Positions 26,099-32,670 of a DNA stretch of 64,000 bases are shown piece after piece. The notes under the pieces were generated by a model. That model searched no databases. It was not told the origin of the DNA and saw only the letters and a list, made by a program, of their open reading frames with translations. The DNA lies in assembly GCA_965198855.1 (NCBI GenBank), contig CBDAPZ010000001.1:124001-188000 (forward strand). The letters run 5' to 3'. This DNA is from BOG-908 sp965198855 (lineage in GTDB: Bacteria > Pseudomonadota > Alphaproteobacteria > Acetobacterales > Acetobacteraceae). A program made the position numbers and the translations under genes. Every line of letters begins with the position of its first letter. Positions within the stretch are counted from its first letter, which is position 1.

Positions 26099-26473
26099 TT
26101 AGCGCGCGCCGCGGGCGATACGGCCGGCCAGATACTGCGCGTTGCTCACGCCTTCATAAGACATCGAGAACGGACGACCCTTCTGGGGCTCGGCGGCAAC
26201 GACCGGTTTTGCAGCCGGCTTCGTGCGCTTGCGCACCGTGGTGGCGGCCTTCGCCTGCTTGGCGGCCATCGCCAGCGTGGCATCGGCTGCGCGATCGGTG
26301 GCATCGTTTTCACGGGCCGACCAGGAGCGAACATCCTGCTTCAGCTGGGCGGCGAAACGCGCGGTGTTTGCAGCGGAGTCGTCGGCTATCGGCGCTACAG
26401 CCTGCACGTCAGCTTCTGGCGCGTCTGAAGCCGGCAACTCTGAAGCGTGCACATCTGGCTGCTCATCGGTCAT
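26099..26473 (-). CDS. small Ala/Lys-rich hypothetical protein
   Basis: A 124-residue protein without a recognisable family. An acidic N-terminal third is followed by a helical middle (AANTARFAAQLKQDVRSWS) and a basic Ala/Lys/Arg stretch (VRKRTKPAAKP). The C-terminus ends in SNAQYLAGRIARG. No signal peptide or membrane helix. The disordered, lysine-alanine-rich middle is reminiscent of phasin-like or nucleoid-associated proteins, but this is only a composition argument. It lies 52 bases upstream of the TIGR02300 gene and may be co-transcribed with it. Confidence 0.65.
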   Translation of the reverse strand: MTDEQPDVHASELPASDAPEADVQAVAPIADDSAANTARFAAQLKQDVRSWSARENDATDRAADATLAMAAKQAKAATTVRKRTKPAAKPVVAAEPQKGRPFSMSYEGVSNAQYLAGRIARGAR

Positions 26474-26673
26474 TATGGGACCCTTTTTGCTGTGGAAAAT
26501 GTCTGTCCGTGATCGGGGCGGGGACGCTCAAACTGGTCAGATGCCGCGATGGCGGAGGACGGGATTCGCTTTCGCGAACGTGGATATGAGCATAGCGCCA
26601 CCGATTTGTAAGTGAAAGCCGGTGAGTCGATTTTTTTGCACGCTGCCGTCTAACCATTCCGTGCTCTCATACC

Positions 26674-26731
26674 AAACTTTAGCGCCCCTAAAGTTTCTAC
26701 TTGCGAGTAAACTTTAGTCTGGCTAAACTTG
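26674..26731 (+). promoter_or_regulatory. two operator-like dyads in front of the HTH-cysD gene
   Basis: The first dyad is perfect: AAACTTTAG (26674-26682), five bases, CTAAAGTTT (26688-26696). The second repeats the left half AAACTTTAG (26709-26717), five bases, CTAAACTTG (26723-26731), seven of nine right-half positions conserved. Centres are 35 bases apart. A candidate -35 TTGCGA (26701-26706) and -10 TAAACT (26724-26729) with 17-base spacing overlap the second dyad. The predicted start point falls on or near the ATG at 26737, so the mRNA might be leaderless. The arrangement is that of an autoregulated repressor. Confidence 0.6.
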
Positions 26732-26736
26732 GTTGC

Positions 26737-27858
26737 ATGCCCGATCTCAGAGCCCTCTTTCGCGCCAGTCGTACCCGCCAGCGCGACATTGCTGCTGCAG
26801 TCGGCCGTAGCGAGGGCGCCGTTAGCCAATGGGTGAGCGGCGAGCGCGATATTCCTGCGGAACTCGTGGTGAAGGTGGAGGAGATCACCGGCATCCCTCG
26901 CCACCGTCTAAGGCCGGATCTTTGGGAGACAAGAATGAACGACGCCGCGTCAAGCAGTGCACCAGATCTCACACATCTTCAGCGCCTGGAAGCCGAAAGC
27001 ATCCATATCATGCGCGAAGTGGTGGCCGAGGCCGACAAGCCGGTAATGCTCTATTCCATCGGCAAGGATAGCGCAGTCATGCTGCACCTTGCGATGAAGG
27101 CGTTCGCGCCGGGAAAACTGCCGTTCCCGTTGCTGCATGTGAACACTACCTGGAAATTCTCCGGGATGATCGATTTTCGCGACAAGATGATCGCCGATCA
27201 CGGCCTCGAGCTGATCGAGTGGATCAACAAGGACGGCGTCGCTCGCGGCATCAACCCGTTCGACAATGGCAGCGCCTATACCGACATCATGAAGACAGAC
27301 GCTCTGAAGGCCGCATTGGACCATCATGGTTTCGACGTGGCGTTCGGCGGCGCACGCCGCGACGAGGAGAAAAGCCGTTCCAAGGAACGCATCTTCTCCT
27401 TTCGGTCGGAAAAGCATCGCTGGGATCCGAAACGTCAGCGCCCCGAGCTCTGGCATCTCTACAATGCGCGCAAGAACAAGGGCGAAAGCATTCGCGCCTT
27501 TCCGCTGTCGAACTGGACCGAGCTAGATATCTGGCAATACATCCATCTAGAGAACGTGCCAATCGTCCCGCTCTATTTCTCCGCGAAGCGCCCGGTGGTG
27601 AATTACAACGGCATGACGATCATGGTCGACGACGAGCGCATGCGCATCCCCGAGGGCCAGACCCCGGTGATGAAGAATATCCGTTTCCGCACGCTGGGAT
27701 GTTATCCGTTGACTGGCGCGGTGGAGAGCGAGGCGGCGACGCTGCCCGCGATCATCCAGGAAATGCTGCTGACGACCACAAGCGAACGCCAGGGCCGCGC
27801 GATCGACCACGATAGCGCTGCCAGCATGGAAAAGAAAAAGCAGGAAGGATATTTCTGA
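26737..27858 (+). CDS. cysD: YdaS/Cro-like HTH domain fused in frame to sulfate adenylyltransferase subunit CysD
   Basis: One uninterrupted frame encodes 66 residues of a Cro/YdaS-type helix-turn-helix (DIAAAVGRSEGAVSQWVSGE, ending RHRLRPDLW) followed directly by a complete CysD of 307 residues. CysD shows the PP-loop LYSIGKDSAVMLHLA, AFGGARRDEEKSRSKERIFS and NWTELDIWQYI. CysD with CysN makes APS from sulfate and ATP. A second start is likely: ATG 26935 has GGGAG six bases upstream and gives a normal-length CysD. The gene may therefore yield both a DNA-binding fusion and plain CysD. No stop separates the parts; RPDLW is the usual end of YdaS-like proteins, so loss of a stop is one possible origin. 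Confidence 0.9.
   Translation: MPDLRALFRASRTRQRDIAAAVGRSEGAVSQWVSGERDIPAELVVKVEEITGIPRHRLRPDLWETRMNDAASSSAPDLTHLQRLEAESIHIMREVVAEADKPVMLYSIGKDSAVMLHLAMKAFAPGKLPFPLLHVNTTWKFSGMIDFRDKMIADHGLELIEWINKDGVARGINPFDNGSAYTDIMKTDALKAALDHHGFDVAFGGARRDEEKSRSKERIFSFRSEKHRWDPKRQRPELWHLYNARKNKGESIRAFPLSNWTELDIWQYIHLENVPIVPLYFSAKRPVVNYNGMTIMVDDERMRIPEGQTPVMKNIRFRTLGCYPLTGAVESEAATLPAIIQEMLLTTTSERQGRAIDHDSAASMEKKKQEGYF
26924..26937 (+). promoter_or_regulatory. internal ribosome-binding site and start for native CysD
   Basis: GGGAG at 26924-26928 lies six bases before ATG 26935, inside the last codons of the HTH segment. Translation from here gives the expected 307-residue CysD beginning MNDAASSS. This decides that plain CysD can be made even though the frame continues upstream. 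Confidence 0.7.
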
Positions 27859-27859
27859 G

Positions 27860-29770
27860 ATGGCGCATATCAGCGATCTGATCGCCACCGATATCGGGGC
27901 GTATCTCAAGCAGCATGAAACAAAGAGCCTGCTGCGCTTTATCACCTGCGGATCGGTGGATGACGGTAAATCTACTTTGATCGGCCGTCTGCTCTACGAC
28001 AGCAAGATGATTTTCGAGGATCAGCTGGCGGCACTCGAAGCCGATTCGAAAAAGATGGGCACGCAAGGCCAAAACATCGATTTCGCGCTGCTGGTCGATG
28101 GCCTCGCCGCCGAGCGCGAGCAGGGCATCACCATCGATGTCGCCTATCGTTTCTTTTCGACGGATCGCCGCAAATTCATCGTCGCCGACACGCCCGGCCA
28201 CGAACAATACACGCGCAACATGATCACCGGTGCGTCCACCGCCGATCTCGCCATCATCCTGATCGATGCGCGGCGCGGCGTGCTGACGCAGACGCGGCGG
28301 CATTCCTATCTGGTGTCGCTGATCGGCATCAAGAACGTGATCCTGGCGATCAACAAGATGGATCTCGTCAATTACAGCCAAGAGGTTTTCGATCGGATCC
28401 TTGGCGACTACACCGCCTTCGCCGCCGCGCTGAACATCGACAAGATCGTGCCGATCCCGATCTCGGCGCTGGCCGGTGATAACATCACCGAGCCCAGCGG
28501 CAACACGCCCTGGTATCGCGGCCCAACACTGATGCATTACCTCGAGACGGTGGACATTGCCGCCGCCTCGCGCACCGCACCGTTCCGTCTGCCCGTGCAA
28601 TGGGTGAACCGCCCGAACCTGGATTTCCGTGGTTTCTCCGGCATGATCTCCGCCGGCACCGTGCACCCGGGCGACCTGGTGAAGGTGATGCCGTCCGCCC
28701 GCCAAAGCCGCGTGGCCCGCGTGCTGATCGACAAGGATCTGCCCTACGCCACCGCCGGCCAGTCGGTGACGATCACGCTCGACGACGAGATCGATTGCAG
28801 CCGGGGCGACGTATTGTGCGGTGCCGACACCCCGGCCGAAGTCTCCGATCAGTTCGAGACCACGCTCGTGTGGATGAACGATACGCCGATGCTGCCGGGA
28901 CGCAGCTACCTGCTGAAACTCGGCACCAAGACGGTGACGGGCTCCATCACCACCCTCAAGCACAAGGTGAATGTCAACACGCTCGAACAGGTGGCCGCCC
29001 GCCAGCTCGACCTGAACGAGATCGGCCTGTGCAATATCAGCCTCGACCGGCCGATCGCATTCGATCCCTACACGGAAAATCGCGACACTGGTGGCTTCAT
29101 CCTGATCGATCGCCTCACCAACGAGACGATGGCGGCCGGCATGATCCATTTCGCCCTGCGCCGCGCCCAGAACATCCATTGGCAGGCCGTCGACGTCAGC
29201 CGCATCTCGCGCGCCGCACAGAAAGGCCAGCGCGCTTGCGTGCTCTGGTTCACCGGCCTCTCCGGCGCCGGCAAATCCACCATTGCGAACCTGGTGGAAA
29301 AACGCTTGCTCGTGCTGGGCCGCCACACCACCCTGCTCGACGGCGACAATGTGCGTCACGGCCTGAACCGCGATCTCGGGTTCACGGATACCGACCGTGT
29401 GGAAAACATCCGCCGCGTCGGCGAGGTGGCACGCCTGATGACGGATGCGGGCCTGATCGTGCTGGTCTCCTTCATCTCGCCGTTCCGGTCCGAGCGGCAG
29501 ATGGCGCGCGAATTGCTGCCCGACGGCGAATTCCTCGAAGTGTTCATCGATACGCCGCTGGACGTGGCAGAAACGCGCGACGTGAAAGGGCTCTACAAAA
29601 AGGCACGCCGTGGCGAGATCAAGCATTTCACCGGCATCTCAAGCCCCTACGAGGCGCCGGAAAATCCCGAGCTGCATATCGACACCACCAAGCTCACCCC
29701 CGAAGCCGCCGCTGAGCTGATCGTGGCGAAGCTTGAAGCACGCGGTCTGCTGACGGGACCATCATCATGA
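27860..29770 (+). CDS. cysNC: bifunctional sulfate adenylyltransferase GTPase subunit / APS kinase (CysNC)
   Basis: A 636-residue fusion. The N-terminal CysN GTPase (about 1-440) has GSVDDGKSTLIGRLLYDSK, DTPGHEQYTRNM and NKMDLV; it couples GTP hydrolysis to APS synthesis with CysD. The C-terminal APS kinase (about 455-630) has the P-loop FTGLSGAGKST and LDGDNVRHGLNRDLGF and makes PAPS. The ATG is one base after the cysD stop, so the two are translationally coupled. No cysH, cysI or cysJ is nearby, so within this window PAPS has no reductive route; a sulfotransferase gene lies at 54165. Confidence 0.96.
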   Translation: MAHISDLIATDIGAYLKQHETKSLLRFITCGSVDDGKSTLIGRLLYDSKMIFEDQLAALEADSKKMGTQGQNIDFALLVDGLAAEREQGITIDVAYRFFSTDRRKFIVADTPGHEQYTRNMITGASTADLAIILIDARRGVLTQTRRHSYLVSLIGIKNVILAINKMDLVNYSQEVFDRILGDYTAFAAALNIDKIVPIPISALAGDNITEPSGNTPWYRGPTLMHYLETVDIAAASRTAPFRLPVQWVNRPNLDFRGFSGMISAGTVHPGDLVKVMPSARQSRVARVLIDKDLPYATAGQSVTITLDDEIDCSRGDVLCGADTPAEVSDQFETTLVWMNDTPMLPGRSYLLKLGTKTVTGSITTLKHKVNVNTLEQVAARQLDLNEIGLCNISLDRPIAFDPYTENRDTGGFILIDRLTNETMAAGMIHFALRRAQNIHWQAVDVSRISRAAQKGQRACVLWFTGLSGAGKSTIANLVEKRLLVLGRHTTLLDGDNVRHGLNRDLGFTDTDRVENIRRVGEVARLMTDAGLIVLVSFISPFRSERQMARELLPDGEFLEVFIDTPLDVAETRDVKGLYKKARRGEIKHFTGISSPYEAPENPELHIDTTKLTPEAAAELIVAKLEARGLLTGPSS

Positions 29771-30543
29771 GCGACGCCCCCCTCGATCTGCAGGCTTTGC
29801 TGGCCGCTGTGCGACCGATCGCCGAGGAAGCCGGCAAGGCAACCTTGCGTTTCTACGGCATCACCGATGCTGCCACCAAAGCCGATGGCAGCCCGGTGAC
29901 GGCCGCCGACCAGGCGGCGGAGGACATCATCCTCCCCGCACTGCGTGCACTGACGCCCGACATCCCCGTCGTCTCTGAGGAAGAAGCGAGCAAAGGCCTC
30001 TCACCGGAGGTGACGGGCAATCGTTTCTGGCTCGTCGATCCGCTCGACGGCACCAGAGAGTTCCTCAACGGCAATGGCGAGTTCACCGTCAACATCGCAC
30101 TCATCGATCACGGCATCCCGGTGCTCGGCGTCGTCGTGGTCCCAGCCCTAGGCGACACCTATGCAGGTGCGGCCGGCGCCGCCGTGCTGGAAGACAAGGC
30201 CGGCGAACGCGAGATCAACGTGCGCGCCGTGCCGGATGACGGGCTGACCGTCGTCGGCTCACGCAGCCACGGCGACGCCGACGCGATGGAAAAATTCCTC
30301 GGCGGCCGCAAGGTCGCCTCGTTCCGCGCGGCCGGCAGCTCGCTAAAACTGTGCCTCATCGCGCGCGGCGAAGCCGATCTCTACCCGCGCCTGGGTACCA
30401 CCATGGAATGGGATATCGCTGCGGGTCACGCCGTGCTGAGGGCTGCCGGAGGACGCGTTGAGACGATCGATGGCGGTGAATTCGCTTACGGGAAACCAGG
30501 TTACAAGAACCCGCATTTCGTGGCGATCGGTGGAGAAAAGTAA
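29767..30543 (+). CDS. cysQ: 3'(2'),5'-bisphosphate nucleotidase CysQ
   Basis: A 258-residue inositol-monophosphatase-fold enzyme that removes the 3'-phosphate from PAP, the by-product of PAPS use. Metal-binding motifs are SEEEAS, DPLDGTREFLNGNGEF and WDIAAGHAVLRAAGG. Its ATG overlaps the cysNC stop (ATGA), placing it third in the cysD-cysNC-cysQ operon. The operon ends at an A/T-rich repeat starting on the cysQ stop codon. Confidence 0.95.
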   Translation: MSDAPLDLQALLAAVRPIAEEAGKATLRFYGITDAATKADGSPVTAADQAAEDIILPALRALTPDIPVVSEEEASKGLSPEVTGNRFWLVDPLDGTREFLNGNGEFTVNIALIDHGIPVLGVVVVPALGDTYAGAAGAAVLEDKAGEREINVRAVPDDGLTVVGSRSHGDADAMEKFLGGRKVASFRAAGSSLKLCLIARGEADLYPRLGTTMEWDIAAGHAVLRAAGGRVETIDGGEFAYGKPGYKNPHFVAIGGEK

Positions 30544-30584
30544 GGCCTTCCTTTTTACAAAAAAGAAGCAAAAAACTTTTATAT
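30543..30584 (+). repeat. A/T-rich repeat, forward copy at the cysQ stop
   Basis: TAAGGCCTTCCTTTTTAC, then AAAAAAGAAGCAAAAAACTTTTATA. It begins at the cysQ TAA stop. The reverse partner is at 31780-31830, enclosing two paralogous secreted-protein genes. Confidence 0.7.
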
Positions 30585-30629
30585 CATCGATCCCTTGTTA
30601 CTCCAGAGCGGGTTGATAGGGTCGTCGAT

Positions 30630-31202
30630 ATGAAAAGCTTTCTATTGGCGTGCCTTGTCATCACTCCCGCCGCGGCCGCCGTGCCGCGGATCGTGCCGAC
30701 GCGGGATGTGACCGTCACCTATAATGTGCGGCCACGGGACCATGCGCCGATCGACGTACGCGTCAGCATCGAAGCAGGCGGAGCGCGGCTGCGCATCACC
30801 GCGGAAAACCTGCCGACCGCCTTCCTGATCGACCGCAACTCGCACATGGCCACCATCCTGCTGCCGATGTTCAAGATGTTCACCACCGTCCCGCTTGGCC
30901 ACGACGATCCCGAGGAAATGCTGCAGAACGCTCAATACGAGCGGCACGGGCGCGAGATGCTGGCCGGCCGCAGCTGCACCGATTGGACGGCCGACTCCGA
31001 CCGGGGCCATGCGAGCGCCTGTATCACCGAAGACGGCGTGATCCTGCGCGCCGATGCCCAGAACCATCACGGCGAAATCGGCTCCGTGCTTGCGAGCACG
31101 GTGGAATACGGCCGGCTGCCGCCAGCCTTGTTCGACCGGCCGGCTGGGTTTTCCAATGCGGGCAAGCTGCCCATCGGCAAGCTGACAGGCCTCGCCGAGT
31201 GA
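30630..31202 (+). CDS. secreted hypothetical protein, paralogue of the next gene
   Basis: A 190-residue protein with a signal peptide (KSFLLACLVITPAAAAVP). The mature part opens RDVTVTYNVRP and is beta-rich, ending with a cysteine-containing hairpin AGRSCTDWTADSDRG then ACITEDGVILRA. The following gene has the same layout (RDVDVTYKVP, LACTVWRTVDTRG, ACYTPDGVLLRA), so the two are tandem paralogues. The fold pattern resembles LolA/DUF4412-like lipid-binding periplasmic domains, which is a guess. The function is unknown. Confidence 0.78.
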   Translation: MKSFLLACLVITPAAAAVPRIVPTRDVTVTYNVRPRDHAPIDVRVSIEAGGARLRITAENLPTAFLIDRNSHMATILLPMFKMFTTVPLGHDDPEEMLQNAQYERHGREMLAGRSCTDWTADSDRGHASACITEDGVILRADAQNHHGEIGSVLASTVEYGRLPPALFDRPAGFSNAGKLPIGKLTGLAE

Positions 31203-31744
31203 GGCTTTTGGCGATCGCACTTTGTCTCTCGCCGTGCCTCGCCTTCGCGGAAGCGCCCCCGGCACGGCCGCTGCGTGATGTGGATGTCACCTACAAGGTG
31301 CCAGTGCCGGACCAGACGGATACTACGCTGATGCAGCGCTACCGGTGGTCAGCCGCGGCGCAGACGCAGCGTGTGGACATGGAGGGCTCGGACAATTGGA
31401 TGGTGCTGGATTTTCGGTCGCACCACATGTCGCTGGTTCATGATGCCTCGCACGAAGTGGTCGATGCGCCGGCGCCGCTTGAGGCCGATCAGGCAAGCAT
31501 GAGCTTCTCGCGTGCCGGCGACGACGTTGTGGCCAAGCTCGCTTGCACCGTATGGCGCACTGTCGATACCCGAGGCGCCGAGACGCTCGCCTGCTATACG
31601 CCCGACGGCGTCCTTCTGCGCGCGCAATCAGGTGGCAAGGTGGTGATGGAAGCTGTGAGCGTGGTGTATGCCGCGCAGGATGCGGCACTGTTCCTTCCAC
31701 CGACCGGCTACGCGCATCGGCAAGACCCACGACCCGGCCCCTAG
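31199..31744 (+). CDS. secreted hypothetical protein, paralogue of the previous gene
   Basis: A 181-residue protein started at GTG 31199, which overlaps the preceding stop (GTGA) and gives a signal peptide RLLAIALCLSPCLAFA. It shares with the 30630 product the opening RDVxVTYxVP and the pattern LACxVW...ACYTPDGVLLRAQ, with a cysteine pair about 20 residues apart. The overlap indicates translational coupling, so both are probably made together. Frames upstream of 31199 belong to the previous gene's shadow. Confidence 0.75.
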   Translation: MRLLAIALCLSPCLAFAEAPPARPLRDVDVTYKVPVPDQTDTTLMQRYRWSAAAQTQRVDMEGSDNWMVLDFRSHHMSLVHDASHEVVDAPAPLEADQASMSFSRAGDDVVAKLACTVWRTVDTRGAETLACYTPDGVLLRAQSGGKVVMEAVSVVYAAQDAALFLPPTGYAHRQDPRPGP

Positions 31745-31779
31745 GGTGGGCCCATGCTGCCGGCTAGAACCGCGACAGC

Positions 31780-31830
31780 GACGTAAAAGTCTTTTGCCTC
31801 TTTTCTTCAGAAAAGAAGGCCTTGCTTTTC
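31780..31830 (-). repeat. A/T-rich repeat, reverse copy
   Basis: ACGTAAAAGTCTTTTGCC, then CTTTTCT-TC-AGAAAAG arms. It matches 50968-51004 and 54138-54174 almost base for base. It lies directly upstream of the DUF2459 start and faces the forward copy at 30543. Confidence 0.7.
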
Positions 31831-31835
31831 TTCTG

Positions 31836-32459
31836 ATGTCTGGCGTGGTCGCGTGTCTCACCGGATGCGCCTTGTGGTCTCCCCCTTCGTCGGCAGCCAG
31901 CACCACCGCGCCGATCCATCACACGGTCTATGTCGTCCGTCGCGGCTATCACACCGATATCGGACTGAAGGCCGGTGATCTCAGCGGTCCGCTTGCGGTT
32001 GTCGCTGCGCGGTTTCCATCAGCGCAGACCATCCTCGTGGGCTTCGGCGACCGCACCTTCGTCACCACGCCGCGGCGCTGGCTCGGCGATTGGGTGCTTG
32101 CGTTGCTGCCCGGGCGTGGTGCCATGCTGGTGACGGGGTTACGCACGCGGCCCGAGATTGCCGTCGGCGCGTCGAACGTCATTCGGCTGAAATTGGATGA
32201 AGCGCAATTCGACGGTGTCCAGGCTTACGTGAACGCCAGCTTTGCAGTGACGCAGCACGCGCCCGTGTGGATCGCAGACGGCCCTTACGTAGGGAGCTTG
32301 TTCTACGCTTCGACGCGCACCTACGATCTTCTGGATACTTGCAACACCTGGACGTCTGCCGCCTTGCGTAGTGGCGGCCTCGATGTGCCCGTAGCTTTCA
32401 CCTTGTTCTCCAGCCAGACGATGCGCGATGCGCGCCGCCTGGCCGCAGAAGGCTATTGA
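31836..32459 (+). CDS. DUF2459-family lipoprotein
   Basis: A 207-residue protein with a short lipobox-type signal (VVACLTGC). The core contains HHTVYVVRRGYHTDIGL, ILVGFGDRTFV and the C-terminal LLDTCNTWTSAALRSGGL, all typical of DUF2459, a family of unknown function with a cysteine-peptidase-like CNTW motif. I use ATG 31836 because the sequence before it is the dispersed repeat. The n-region of the signal is unusually short, so an upstream non-ATG start inside the repeat is conceivable. The gene converges with a tiny lipoprotein gene, overlapping it by 7 bases. Confidence 0.78.
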   Translation: MSGVVACLTGCALWSPPSSAASTTAPIHHTVYVVRRGYHTDIGLKAGDLSGPLAVVAARFPSAQTILVGFGDRTFVTTPRRWLGDWVLALLPGRGAMLVTGLRTRPEIAVGASNVIRLKLDEAQFDGVQAYVNASFAVTQHAPVWIADGPYVGSLFYASTRTYDLLDTCNTWTSAALRSGGLDVPVAFTLFSSQTMRDARRLAAEGY

Positions 32460-32569
32460 GGTGCCGGCACGATCACTGTTTCACGCGGCGGTGGGTTAGG
32501 GCTGCTGGAGTCGAAGCTTAGGCAGCCCGCGAGCAGGAGCGGCAGAAGCAAAGCGAGTGACAGGCGCAT
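32453..32569 (-). CDS. very small lipoprotein, 38 aa
   Basis: A 38-residue frame on the minus strand: MRLSLALLLPLLLAGC, then LSFDSSSPNPPPRETV and IVPAPQ. It has a clean lipobox LLAGC with a positively charged n-region and a Pro-rich mature tail, a pattern of small outer-membrane lipoproteins seen in alphaproteobacteria. A strong Shine-Dalgarno site is not evident. It overlaps the DUF2459 stop tail to tail. Confidence 0.6.
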   Translation of the reverse strand: MRLSLALLLPLLLAGCLSFDSSSPNPPPRETVIVPAPQ

Positions 32570-32670
32570 GTTTCGTGTCATCCGGAACAGGTGGCGGGAG
32601 CCTCACTCTACACACCCAGGCCAGCCGTGTCGCAACGCCCACTCTGGTGACGAAGCGTTGCCCTTGCCGC

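Noticed and set aside
24479..26428. Long plus-strand open frame opposite addA and the TIGR02300 gene (649 codons)
   Set aside because: It is antisense to well-supported helicase motifs and reads as Arg/Gly/His-rich sequence without homologous motifs.
27752..29626. Long minus-strand open frame opposite cysNC (624 codons)
   Set aside because: Antisense shadow of a gene with all CysN and CysC motifs; repetitive His/Asp/Gln composition.
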